Shown here: positions 25,947 through 33,944 of the stretch, in pieces
Layout: each line of letters opens with the position of its first letter
Position numbering within the stretch: the stretch's first letter is position 1
Assembly: GCA_036395835.1 (NCBI GenBank)
Contig: DASWCW010000080.1
Coordinates: 1-48,578 of the forward strand
Reading direction: 5' to 3'
Length of the DNA stretch: 48,578 nt
Source of the DNA: AP-16 sp036395835
Lineage (GTDB): Bacteria > Pseudomonadota > Alphaproteobacteria > Rhizobiales > Xanthobacteraceae
Program-made: the position numbers and the translations under genes
The notes under the pieces: model-generated
Database searches by the model: none
Told to the model about the DNA's origin: nothing
Seen by the model: the letters and a program-made list of their open reading frames with translations, nothing else

Positions 25947-26978
25947 TTATTGCAACGGGACTTGGATATCCATGCGCCGCTCCAGCCACTCCGGAACCGG
26001 CAGTTTCTTGGAGCGCAGAAATTCCGGATTGAACAGCTTGGATTGATAGCGCGTGCCGTAATCGGCGAGCACGGTGACAATGACATGGCCCGGGCCCATT
26101 TCCTTGGCGAGCCGGATCGCGCCGGCGACATTGATGCCCGAGGAGCCGCCGAGACACAGGCCCTCGTGCTCGAGCAGGTCGAAGATGATCGGCACCGCTT
26201 CCTCGTCGGGAATCTGATAGGCGAGGTCGATCGGCGCGCCTTCGAGATTCTTGGTGATGCGGCCCTGGCCGATGCCTTCGGTGATCGAAGATCCTTCCGA
26301 CTTGAGCTCGCCACGCGTGTAATAGCTGTACAGCGCGGCGCCCAACGGATCGGCGATCGCGATCTGGACCTCCTTTTTGCGCTCTTTGAGCGCGATGCCG
26401 ACGCCGGCGAGCGTGCCGCCGGTGCCGACCGCGCACACGAAGCCGTCGACCTTGCCTTCGGTCTGCGCAAAGATTTCCGGCCCGGTGGTCTCGAAATGGC
26501 CCTGGCGGTTGGCGACATTGTCGAACTGGTTGGCCCAGATCGCGCCCTGCGGCTCGCGCTTGTCGAGTTGCTCGGCGAGCCGCCCGGAGACTTTCACGTA
26601 ATTGTTGGGATTGGCATAGGGCACCGCCGGCACTTCGATCAGCTCGGCGCCGCACAGGCGCAGGGTGTCCTTCTTCTCCTGGCTCTGGGTGTCCGGAATG
26701 ACGATGACGGTGCGGTACCCGAGCGCGTTCGCCACCAGCGCGAGCCCGATGCCGGTGTTGCCGGCGGTGCCCTCGACGATGATGCCGCCGGGCTTCAGCG
26801 TCCCGCGCTTGACCGCGTCCTCGATGATGAACAACGCGGCGCGATCCTTGACCGACTGACCGGGGTTCATGAACTCGGCCTTGCCGAGAATGCTGCATCC
26901 GGTGAGCTCGGATGCATGCTCGAGCTTGATCAGCGGCGTGTTGCCGATCGCCTCGACGATACCGTTGCGGATCTGCAT
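25947..26978 (-). CDS. cysK: Cysteine synthase (O-acetylserine sulfhydrylase family)
   Basis: A 343-residue PLP enzyme. MQIRNGIVEAIGNTPLIKLE is the classical start, the Schiff-base Lys is Lys 44 in NPGQSVKDRAA, TAGNTG binds substrate, and GTGGT binds the cofactor phosphate. It makes cysteine from O-acetylserine and sulfide. It is about 20-30 residues longer than E. coli CysK, as in some rhizobial isoforms with an extended C-terminus (LPVPEWLERRMDIQVPLQ). An unusually long leader of about 350 bases with a FixK/FNR-type palindrome lies upstream. Cystathionine beta-synthase-like activity is the alternative. Confidence 0.92.
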   Translation of the reverse strand: MQIRNGIVEAIGNTPLIKLEHASELTGCSILGKAEFMNPGQSVKDRAALFIIEDAVKRGTLKPGGIIVEGTAGNTGIGLALVANALGYRTVIVIPDTQSQEKKDTLRLCGAELIEVPAVPYANPNNYVKVSGRLAEQLDKREPQGAIWANQFDNVANRQGHFETTGPEIFAQTEGKVDGFVCAVGTGGTLAGVGIALKERKKEVQIAIADPLGAALYSYYTRGELKSEGSSITEGIGQGRITKNLEGAPIDLAYQIPDEEAVPIIFDLLEHEGLCLGGSSGINVAGAIRLAKEMGPGHVIVTVLADYGTRYQSKLFNPEFLRSKKLPVPEWLERRMDIQVPLQ

Positions 26979-27331
26979 GGCGCGAGGGGCCGGTGATGAG
27001 AAGTATGGGGACCGTAGAGGACGATGCCCGGAGCCACAAGCCAGCTGGGTAAGGATGGGTTGAGCGCAGGCGAAGCCCGTTCGTTCTCGCCGCATCCGTG
27101 AGCCGCTGGTTTCCCGAGGAATTGTCGACGTGCGGCGTCGGCCGGAAGCGGCGTGAAATCCTGATCGGCACGCTCTGCAATGTAAGATTTTAAGGTAAAA
27201 TATTGCCCCAACTGCAAGATGTTTTTGTGCGAATTGAATCGGGTCAAACCCTTGATTTCGATCAATAGTTTTACGAACGAAAAACGGTATTCCGATGGAG
27301 TAAACCGCGCGAGCCTCATTTGGCGCCCCGC
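26979..27331. other. AT-rich upstream region of cysK
   Basis: No protein gene is supported; minus-strand frames through here look like extensions of shadows. From about 27175 to 27310 the DNA is clearly AT-richer than its surroundings (for example TAAGATTTTAAGGTAAAATA), as expected of a promoter zone. It contains the palindrome at 27252-27265. Confidence 0.6.
27252..27265. promoter_or_regulatory. Perfect FNR/FixK-type box TTGAT-N4-ATCAA
   Basis: The sequence TTGAT TTCG ATCAA matches the consensus bound by Crp/Fnr-family oxygen regulators (FNR, FixK2) exactly. The only gene pointing away from it is cysK, 274 bases downstream on the minus strand, so the transcript would have a long leader or begin with an unannotated small RNA. 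Function is inferred from the motif; no regulator gene is in the window. Confidence 0.55.
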
Positions 27332-28879
27332 TCACGGCCGGCATTGGAAATAGCTCGGGCCGGGTTTGAGCACGCGGGCCGCCAGATTGGCGAACTCGAC
27401 CAGCAGCGGCCGCGTGTCGCGCGGGTCGATGATCTCCTCGACCTGATAGGTCTCCGCGGTGCGGAACGGCGAGCGCACGCGATTGAGCCGCTCCTCGATT
27501 TCGGCCATCAGTTGCTTCGGGTCCGCGGCGGCATCGAGCTGGGCGCGATAGGCGGCCTCGAGCCCGCCTTCGATCGGCAGCGAGCCCCAGTCGCCCGACG
27601 GCCACGCGTAGCGGAAATTGCAACGCGAGCAATTCTGGTGCGCGGCGCCGGCAACGCCGTAGACCTTGCGGATCAGGATCGAGCACCACGGCACATTCGT
27701 TTGATAGACCGCCGCCATGGCCCGGGCGCCGCGGCGGATGGTGGCCGCCTTCTCCGACTGCAGGCCGACGACGAACCCCGGACAGTCGACCAGATGGACC
27801 ACCGGCAGATGGAAGGTCTGCGCGAGATCGACGAAGCGCATGACCTTTTCCGAGGCGTCCGCCGACCAGCCGCCGCCGAAGAAGAACGGGTCGCCGGCCA
27901 TCAGCGCGACCGGCCAGCCGTCGAGGCGGCCCAATCCGGTGATCACCGAGCGGCCGTTGTAGCGCCCGATCTCGAAGAACGAATCCCGATCGAGCACGGC
28001 CTCGATGATCGGCCGCATCTTGTAGACCTTGCGGCGGTCGCGCGGGATTGCGTCGATGAGCCATGCCTCGCGGCGATCGGGATCGTCGGTGACCGGGCCG
28101 CGCGCCGGCAGCTCGTCGATCGAGGAGGGCAGGTAGGACAGGAACCGGCGGGTCCGGGCGAAGGCATCCTCTTCGCTCTCCGCCTCGTCGTCGATCGCGC
28201 CGTTGCGGGTGTGAATGGCGCTGCCGCCGAGCTCTTCCTTGGTCAGCGTCTCGCCCACGCGCGCCACCACCGGCGGCCCGGCGATGAACATCTGCGAGGT
28301 GCCCTTGACCATCAGCGAGTAATGGCTGGTCACCGCGCGCGCCGCGCCCAGCCCTGCGACCGAGCCGAGCGCCAGCGCCACGACCGGCACCGTGCCCATG
28401 TTGGCGATCGCATGCTGCCAGCCGCGCACTTCCGGCACATAGGTGCGGCCCACCATTTCCAGCGTCTTGACCGAGCCGCCGCCGCCGGTGCCGTCGATCA
28501 GCCGGATCAGCGGCATGCGCATCGCAGACGCCATCATCTCCGCGGCGATCATCTTCTCGCGCAGGCCGGCGTCGGCGGCGCCGCCGCGAACGGTGAAATC
28601 GTCGCCTTCGATCACGACCGGACGCCCATCGATACGGCCGCGGCCGCAAATGAAATTCGCGGGCGTGAGCTGCTCGAGGTTTCCCGCTGCGTCGTAGTCG
28701 GCGAACCCGGAGAGCTCGCCGATCTCGTGGAACGAGCCTGCATCGAGCAGCGCATCGATGCGCTCGCGCACGTTGAGCTTGCCGTTGTCGCGATGGCGCT
28801 TGAGCTTCTCGGGGCCGCCCATGGCGCGGGCGAGCGCCTGGCGGCGGCGCAATTCGTCGATTTCCGGCTGCCAAGTCAT
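27332..28879 (-). CDS. Acyl-CoA carboxylase, carboxyltransferase (beta) subunit
   Basis: A 515-residue crotonase-fold carboxyltransferase of the propionyl/methylcrotonyl/geranyl-CoA carboxylase beta-subunit type. N-terminal half: RIDALLDAGSFHEIG, LIDGTGGGGSVKT and GSVAGLGAARAV. C-terminal half: LGRLDGWPVALMAGDPFFFGG, VHLVDCPGFVVG and YGVAGAAHQN. It moves carboxyl from biotin to an acyl-CoA. Substrate is not evident. No biotin carboxylase gene is near, but a biotin carrier protein is encoded divergently 117 bases away. Confidence 0.9.
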   Translation of the reverse strand: MTWQPEIDELRRRQALARAMGGPEKLKRHRDNGKLNVRERIDALLDAGSFHEIGELSGFADYDAAGNLEQLTPANFICGRGRIDGRPVVIEGDDFTVRGGAADAGLREKMIAAEMMASAMRMPLIRLIDGTGGGGSVKTLEMVGRTYVPEVRGWQHAIANMGTVPVVALALGSVAGLGAARAVTSHYSLMVKGTSQMFIAGPPVVARVGETLTKEELGGSAIHTRNGAIDDEAESEEDAFARTRRFLSYLPSSIDELPARGPVTDDPDRREAWLIDAIPRDRRKVYKMRPIIEAVLDRDSFFEIGRYNGRSVITGLGRLDGWPVALMAGDPFFFGGGWSADASEKVMRFVDLAQTFHLPVVHLVDCPGFVVGLQSEKAATIRRGARAMAAVYQTNVPWCSILIRKVYGVAGAAHQNCSRCNFRYAWPSGDWGSLPIEGGLEAAYRAQLDAAADPKQLMAEIEERLNRVRSPFRTAETYQVEEIIDPRDTRPLLVEFANLAARVLKPGPSYFQCRP

Positions 28880-28996
28880 GACGACCCCCTTGCTGCAATC
28901 CGTCCGCCGCTCATGCGAGCCGCGCGGCTTGGCGCAATCATAGCGGTTGCGGCGTCAAAGGGCAGAAGCTATGCGAACGCGGGGACGATTGGGCCG

Positions 28997-29218
28997 ATGG
29001 CGCGCAGCGAAGTGAAATCCGAGATCGGCGGGCGGGTGTGGAAGCTCGAGGCGCGGGTCGGCGACCGCGTCGCCGCGGACGATGCGATCCTGATCCTGGA
29101 ATCGACGAAGATGGAGATTCCGGTGCCGGCGCCCCGGGCCGGTCGCATCCTCGAGATCCGCGTCGCCGAGAAGGATCTGGTCGAAGAAGGCCAGGTGGTG
29201 GCGGTGCTGGAGACGTGA
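28997..29218 (+). CDS. Small biotin carboxyl carrier (biotinyl/lipoyl attachment) protein
   Basis: A 73-residue stand-alone biotinyl domain: SEIGGRVWKLEARVGDRVAA, then LILESTKMEIPVPAP with the modified Lys at position 38, then AEKDLVEEGQVVAVLE. The usual motif is EAMKM or ESMKM; here a Thr replaces the Met before the Lys, a variation known in small carriers of acyl-CoA carboxylases. It presumably serves the carboxyltransferase encoded divergently. The ATG at 28997 is the only start that leaves a pure domain. Confidence 0.85.
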   Translation: MARSEVKSEIGGRVWKLEARVGDRVAADDAILILESTKMEIPVPAPRAGRILEIRVAEKDLVEEGQVVAVLET

Positions 29219-29233
29219 GTTGATAATCCGGCC

Positions 29234-29276
29234 GTCATCCTGAGGCGGCCGCGCGCAGCGCGGCCCTCGAAGGGCG
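29234..29276. repeat. Dispersed 'GTCATCCTGAGG' type palindromic repeat
   Basis: GTCATCCTGAGG is followed by the stem GGCCGCGC (29247-29254) with GCGCGGCC (29258-29265) and CTCGAAGG. This layout is a common intergenic repeat in Bradyrhizobium-like and other alphaproteobacterial genomes. It separates the convergent carrier-protein and Liv-type genes and could act as terminator. Confidence 0.7.
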
Positions 29277-29285
29277 GCCGGCTCA

Positions 29286-30509
29286 TTACTGCGTCTTCTT
29301 CACCAGCGGGCACTTGGATTCGGAGAGCGGCTGGAACGCCTGGTCCGCCGGGATCGCAGCCACGAACTTGTAGTAATCCCACGGCCGGGTGGATTCCGCG
29401 GGCTTCTTGACCTCGTAGAGATACATGTCGTGGACCATGCGGCCGTCCTCGCGGATCTTGCCGTTCTTGACGAAGAAGTCGTTGATCGGCGTCGCGCGCA
29501 TCTTCTCCATGACCGCGCTGGTCTCGTCGGTACCGGCGGCCTGCACGGCCTTGAGATAATGCGTGGTCGCCGAATAGATGCCGGCTTGCGTCATGTTGGG
29601 CATCTTGTTCATGCGCTGGAAATAGCGCTGCGCCCAGGCTCGGGTTTCCTCGTCGCGGTCCCAGTAGAACGCGTTGGTCAACAGCATGCCCTGCGCTGCC
29701 TCGAGGCCGAGCGAATGCACGTCATTGAGGAAGACGAGGAGCCCGGCCATCTTCTGCCCGCTGCGCACGATCCCGAACTCCGCGGCTTGCTTGATGGAAT
29801 TGATGGTGTCCCCGCCGGCGTTGGCGAGGCCCACCACCTTCGCCTTCGAGGCCTGCGCCTGCAGCAGCGCCGAGGAGAAATCCGACGAGTTGATCGGGAC
29901 CCTGACGCTGCCGAGCACTTGTCCGCCGCTCGCCTTGACCACGGCCGCCGTGTTCTGCTCGAGGTCGTGCCCGAAGGCGTAATCGGCGGTGATGAAGAAC
30001 CAGGTGTCGTAGCCCGCCTTCACCATGGCGGCAGCGGTGCCGTGGGATAGCGCGTAATTGTCGTAGGCGTAGTGCACCGACACGGGCGTGCATGCCTCGT
30101 TGGTGATGCGCACCGCGGCGGGCCCGTTGAGCACGACGATCTTGTTCTTGGTCTTGGCGACTTCGATTGCGGCGAGCGCGGTCGCGGAAGCGGCGACGTC
30201 CATGAGAGCGTCGACGTGCTGGGTATCGAACCATTCCCGCGCGATCGTCGAGGCATTGTCGGCCTTGTTCTGATGATCCGCGGAGATGATTTCGATCGGC
30301 TTGCCCAGCACTTTGCCGCCGAACTCCTCGGCCGCCATTCTGGCGGCGGTCACGGCGCCGATGCCGGTGATGTCCGCATAGAGGCTCGACATGTCCTCGA
30401 TCATCCCGATCTTCACCACGCCGTCCGAGATTTTGTCCTGCGCCGGGGCGCCCGGTGCGTATGCGAGCGCCACGATTGCGGCGACAGCGACTCCAGCGGA
30501 TTTCTTCAT
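29286..30509 (-). CDS. Branched-chain amino acid-type ABC transporter substrate-binding protein (LivJ-like)
   Basis: A 407-residue periplasmic protein with a signal peptide (MKKSAGVAVAAIVALAYA, cleavage near APAQ) and the type 1 periplasmic-binding fold: VKIGMIEDMSSLYADITG, GKPIEIISADHQNKADN and TADYAFGHDLEQ. Rhizobial genomes hold dozens of these, often for aromatic or carboxylic acids rather than amino acids. No permease or ATPase genes are adjacent, so it is an orphan. The start at 30509 follows GGGAGGAACCC. Confidence 0.92.
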   Translation of the reverse strand: MKKSAGVAVAAIVALAYAPGAPAQDKISDGVVKIGMIEDMSSLYADITGIGAVTAARMAAEEFGGKVLGKPIEIISADHQNKADNASTIAREWFDTQHVDALMDVAASATALAAIEVAKTKNKIVVLNGPAAVRITNEACTPVSVHYAYDNYALSHGTAAAMVKAGYDTWFFITADYAFGHDLEQNTAAVVKASGGQVLGSVRVPINSSDFSSALLQAQASKAKVVGLANAGGDTINSIKQAAEFGIVRSGQKMAGLLVFLNDVHSLGLEAAQGMLLTNAFYWDRDEETRAWAQRYFQRMNKMPNMTQAGIYSATTHYLKAVQAAGTDETSAVMEKMRATPINDFFVKNGKIREDGRMVHDMYLYEVKKPAESTRPWDYYKFVAAIPADQAFQPLSESKCPLVKKTQ

Positions 30510-30621
30510 GGGTTCCTCCCGATCGCCGGCTACGCCGGCCATTCCGGGCATTTGAACTCGCCCGCTTCGGCGAGGCAAGCCACGTTGACCCGGGCGCAGC
30601 GGCCGGATCATCATTCGCGCC

Positions 30622-32154
30622 GTGCCCGAGGACACAACCCCGATCCTGGTCGGTTGCGGCGAGGTGACCGATCCATCGACGCCCGTGGAAGCGGGGCGCT
30701 CGCCGTTCGACCTGATCGCGCAGGCGGGTCGGCTGGCGCTTGCGGACGCCGGCGGGCGCGGCACCGCCGAGGCAATCGACACCGTCGCGATGTTGCGGCT
30801 GTTCGCGGACACTTCGCACCGCTTCGCAACCAAGCTCGGCAGCTCGACCAACCCGCCCAAGAGCGTCGCGGACCGGCTCGGGCTCGGACCCGCGCGCACC
30901 ATCTACACCTGGAACGGCGGCAACATGCCGCAATATCTGGTCAACCTGTTCGCCGAGGCGATCGCGCGCGGCGAGATCCGCGCCGCGCTCATCGCCGGCG
31001 GGGAAGCGCTGCGTACGCAGCATGGGGTGGAGCGCGCAGGCCTTCCGGTCTCATGGAACGAGGACCCCGGCGGCGCGCCGGAGTTGATCGGCGATCCGCG
31101 GCGCGGCTGGAACGAGGAGGAGGACCGGCACAATCTGCGCGCGGCGATAAGCTTCTATCCCCTGTTCGAGAACGCGATCCGCGGCGCGCGCGGGCGCCCG
31201 ATCGATCAGCACATGCGGGCCATGGGAAAACTGTTCGCCCGCTTCGCCGCGGTGGCGGCGGAAAATCCGCTGGCGACGCGGCGCGAGGGCTATACGGCCG
31301 AGCGGCTCGCGACCGTCGATTCCGACAATCGCTGGGTCGGATTTCCGTATCCGCGGCTGATGAATTCCAACGCATTCATCGATCAGGCCGCGGCCTTCCT
31401 GATGACCTCGGTCAAGACCGCGCGCAGCCTCGGCATTCCGGAGGCGAACTGGGTGTTTCTGCACGGCTGCGCCGACAGCAACGACCATTGGTACGTCTCG
31501 GAGCGGATCGATTTTCACTCCTCGCCGGCGATTCGCCGCGGCATCCGGCTCGCGCTCGACATGGCCGCACGCGGGCTCGACGATATGCGGTTCATCGACC
31601 TCTACAGCTGCTTTGCTTCCGCCGTGGAGATTGCGTGCGAGGAGATCGGGCTTGCGGAGGAGGATCCGCGCGGGCTCACCATCACCGGCGGCCTGCCGTA
31701 TTTCGGTGGCCCCGGCAACAACTACGTCACCCATTCGATCTGCCACATGATGCGCCGGCTGCGCGCACATCCCGGCAGCTTCGGGCTCGTCACCGCGAAC
31801 GGCAATTACGTGACGAAGCACTCCTTCGGCATCTATTCGACGACGCCGACCGCGGGGCCTTGGCGCCGAGAGCAACCGAACGTGCTCCAAGCCGAGCTCG
31901 ATCGTCTGCCCAAGGCTCCTCATACGGAAATGCCGTCAGGCCCGGGGCGGATCGAGACCTACACGATCATGCACGGCAAGGCCGGGCCCGAGTATGCGAT
32001 CGTATTCGGGCGGCTCGATGCGACCGGCGAACGCTTCATCGCCAATGTGCCGCCGGATCGCGCCGTTCTCGAGGACCTGCAGGCGCGCGAGGGGCTCGGC
32101 CGGCCGGGCAGGGTGGAGCACCGGGACGGACGGAACGTGTTCGTACCGCGGTGA
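30622..32154 (+). CDS. Thiolase-fold 'acetyl-CoA acetyltransferase' family protein lacking the catalytic Cys
   Basis: A 510-residue protein from GTG 30622, with thiolase-family blocks (PILVGCGEVTD, GEIRAALIAGGEALRTQ, CADSNDHWYVSERI, ITGGLPYFGGPGNNYVTHSI). At the place of the nucleophilic Cys (usually CxSG) it reads NGGNMPQ. The second catalytic Cys region reads TANGNYVTKHS. The 'GGN' form occurs in a known subfamily still named acetyl-CoA acetyltransferase. Classical Claisen chemistry is therefore doubtful; it may act as a retro-aldolase or a partner subunit. It is divergent from the Liv-type gene. Confidence 0.82.
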   Translation: MPEDTTPILVGCGEVTDPSTPVEAGRSPFDLIAQAGRLALADAGGRGTAEAIDTVAMLRLFADTSHRFATKLGSSTNPPKSVADRLGLGPARTIYTWNGGNMPQYLVNLFAEAIARGEIRAALIAGGEALRTQHGVERAGLPVSWNEDPGGAPELIGDPRRGWNEEEDRHNLRAAISFYPLFENAIRGARGRPIDQHMRAMGKLFARFAAVAAENPLATRREGYTAERLATVDSDNRWVGFPYPRLMNSNAFIDQAAAFLMTSVKTARSLGIPEANWVFLHGCADSNDHWYVSERIDFHSSPAIRRGIRLALDMAARGLDDMRFIDLYSCFASAVEIACEEIGLAEEDPRGLTITGGLPYFGGPGNNYVTHSICHMMRRLRAHPGSFGLVTANGNYVTKHSFGIYSTTPTAGPWRREQPNVLQAELDRLPKAPHTEMPSGPGRIETYTIMHGKAGPEYAIVFGRLDATGERFIANVPPDRAVLEDLQAREGLGRPGRVEHRDGRNVFVPR

Positions 32155-32332
32155 TCTCGGCTAGCAGCCGCCGCACGGCGCGCCGCCTTTGTCCGCGTAC
32201 GCGGCGGGACATCGGGCCCTCCGCATTTTGCTCCGACACCGACAAGAAAGCGCCGCCAAGCCGCCCGATTCGCGCGCCGTAATTCACGACGCGGCCGAGC
32301 AGGTACTGCTCGCGCCGAAGTGGGGATGCGTC

Positions 32333-32710
32333 ATGACCATGATCAAAGGAAGACACGAGGATCGGCAAGGACCGGCGCCCGAGGTCGAAGGCGAGATCCG
32401 CGAACTCGTTCGCAGGGACGTCGCGCAATTGCGCAAGCCGCAGCCGGAGACCGGCAGCGAATTGGGAGTGAGCAATCTCAATTCGCTGATCCAACGCGTT
32501 TCCGGAACATCGGCGCTGGAGATCGAAAAGCTCATCGCCGAGCTGCAGATTTTGCGCGATTTCCTGCAGAACGAGGGCCAGCGGGTCCAGCGCGAGATCA
32601 CCGAATACGCGCACATGAGCCAGGCGGCGACGAAATCGACGAAGATCATCGCCGAGAGCCTGGCGCAGTGGAAACAGACCGCCGAGAGCAGCCGCAGCGC
32701 CCGCGGGTGA
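32333..32710 (+). CDS. Conserved hypothetical coiled-coil protein, 125 aa
   Basis: The frame from ATG 32333 (MTMIKGRHEDRQGPAPEVEG) gives an acidic helical protein with heptad-like segments (ALEIEKLIAELQILRDFLQN, then QREITEYAHMSQAATKSTKI). It ends in a Ser/Arg-rich tail. Proteins like this are frequent in Bradyrhizobium relatives; no function is known. The longer frame from 32189 has an Arg/Ala-rich unconserved head. It stands 178 bases behind the thiolase-like gene. Confidence 0.7.
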   Translation: MTMIKGRHEDRQGPAPEVEGEIRELVRRDVAQLRKPQPETGSELGVSNLNSLIQRVSGTSALEIEKLIAELQILRDFLQNEGQRVQREITEYAHMSQAATKSTKIIAESLAQWKQTAESSRSARG

Positions 32711-32824
32711 TCGGAGACCGGGTCTCCCGGAGGCGCTTTGCTCCATGCGGGCTAGGCTATGGAGCGCGCGCTGCGCGAATGCCGCGAGGCAACCGCACGC
32801 GCTGCGTCAGGCAGCGCGGCGGCC

Positions 32825-33034
32825 CTACATGCGCGGGGGATGGCCGCCGGGGTCGCCGGGACGCCCCGGCACGAGGGGGCCGGGCGGCGGGTCGTACACC
32901 GGTTTCCCCGGCGGTTCCGGAAAAGGCTCCTCGCCGGGAGGGCGCGGCGGGTCCTCCGGGGGGCTGTGCGCGGGTTCTTCGGGTGGCTCGCCGGGCGGCT
33001 GCGGTTGATCGGGCTTCGGGTCGGGTCTCGGCAT
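32825..33034 (-). CDS. Proline-rich small protein, 69 aa
   Basis: From ATG 33034 the frame reads MPRPDPKPDQPQPPGEPPEE and continues as a repetitive Pro/Glu/Asp-rich chain ending in GDPGGHPPRM. There is no hydrophobic segment and no signal peptide. Such low-complexity proteins occur in rhizobial genomes, but in GC-rich DNA a Pro-rich frame can also arise by chance. The ribosome site is weak. The opposite strand would be Gly/Arg-rich and is less convincing. Confidence 0.45.
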   Translation of the reverse strand: MPRPDPKPDQPQPPGEPPEEPAHSPPEDPPRPPGEEPFPEPPGKPVYDPPPGPLVPGRPGDPGGHPPRM

Positions 33035-33160
33035 GACGATGCTTTCGGCTTCGCCTGAGGGGCAAAGTGCCGGCCCCGGTCGGGCGTTCCATGGCAAACG
33101 TTCGGCACTCCGGGAACAAACCCGGCTCATCGGCGTTTTCCGTTAAATGGGAGGCGTCCC

Positions 33161-33262
33161 ATGGCCGCTCATGCGTCCCACTTCTCCCGGCTCGACCCCA
33201 TCGAAATCGCGATGATCGCTGCCAGCATCGGCTTGGTGACGCTTGTCGCGGTCATCTTCTGA
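33161..33262 (+). CDS. 33-residue single-helix membrane miniprotein
   Basis: The frame MAAHASHFSRLDPIEIAMIA continues to ASIGLVTLVAVIF and a TGA at 33260-33262, forming one transmembrane helix with a short polar head. A strong ribosome site GGGAGG lies six bases before the ATG, which supports translation. No family is recognised. It stands alone between two spacers. Confidence 0.55.
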   Translation: MAAHASHFSRLDPIEIAMIAASIGLVTLVAVIF

Positions 33263-33443
33263 TCCGCTGATCCGCTATCCAGCCAAAATGCCCGCAGGGC
33301 CGTGACCGGGAAGTCACAGCCCTGACTTATCCGCAGCCGATCGCAAACCGAATGCTGGCCGCAATCCGGCGATAGCAATTGTCAGGCGAACGTGCCGTGA
33401 GGTCCGTACGGATCGGACCCGGACGGCTCGGCGCAGGCCTACG

Positions 33444-33668
33444 TTATTGGCCGTGACTCTCCAGCACCGTACGGCACGCCACCGTGAGCCTCGGCCGGTT
33501 GCTCTGCAGGCAGGCGAGGATCACGAATTGATTCTCGTTCACCACGCTACGGCAGTGCCTAACCACGTCGTGCCGGCAGGCGGTCTGTTCCTGGTCCGTG
33601 CCCGAGTACGCGAAAGCCGCGGCGGAAACGGTCGAAACGGCCAAGGCCAATATGAGGGTACGAATCAT
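33444..33668 (-). CDS. Small secreted cysteine-containing protein, 74 aa
   Basis: A signal peptide (MIRTLILALAVSTVSAAAFA) precedes a mature part with four Cys (TACRHDVVRHCRSVV, ILACLQSNRPRLTVACRTVL). The spacing suggests two disulfides in a helical hairpin, as in the periplasmic 'cysteine-rich' small proteins of Bradyrhizobium. A strong GGAGGAGG precedes the ATG at 33668; the longer frame to 34073 is rejected. Function unknown. It is divergent from the alcohol dehydrogenase gene. Confidence 0.8.
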   Translation of the reverse strand: MIRTLILALAVSTVSAAAFAYSGTDQEQTACRHDVVRHCRSVVNENQFVILACLQSNRPRLTVACRTVLESHGQ

Positions 33669-33944
33669 GGCGTCCTCCTCCGGCCCATTTGAACCCAAGA
33701 CGCGTACCGTCGGGAGGTAGGCGATTTCGATTCGGGCAGGCCCTGTGCGGATTATCCGGGCTGTGTGTCGTCGACGCCACAGCAACGCAATCGAGTGCAA
33801 CCCAGGGACGGCAGTGACGCAGGCCCACGGTCTGCGCCGGCCCAGCACGGTGTGGTCAAGCCACGATTTCGCGCTCGCTCGCCAGGCGATAAGCTGGCTG
33901 CCACGGCACGCAAGAGCCGCCTGGCATTCATCCGGGAGGACGCC

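Noticed and set aside
23926..27180. Minus-strand open frame of 1084 codons
   Set aside because: It is a shadow across sseA, the reductase, alaX and cysK; its translation is Arg-rich low complexity and the real genes have full family motifs in other frames.
25947..28898. Single long minus-strand frame joining cysK and the carboxyltransferase region
   Set aside because: Only the part up to 26978 encodes cysteine synthase; upstream the frame is out of phase with the real carboxyltransferase and reads as a shadow.
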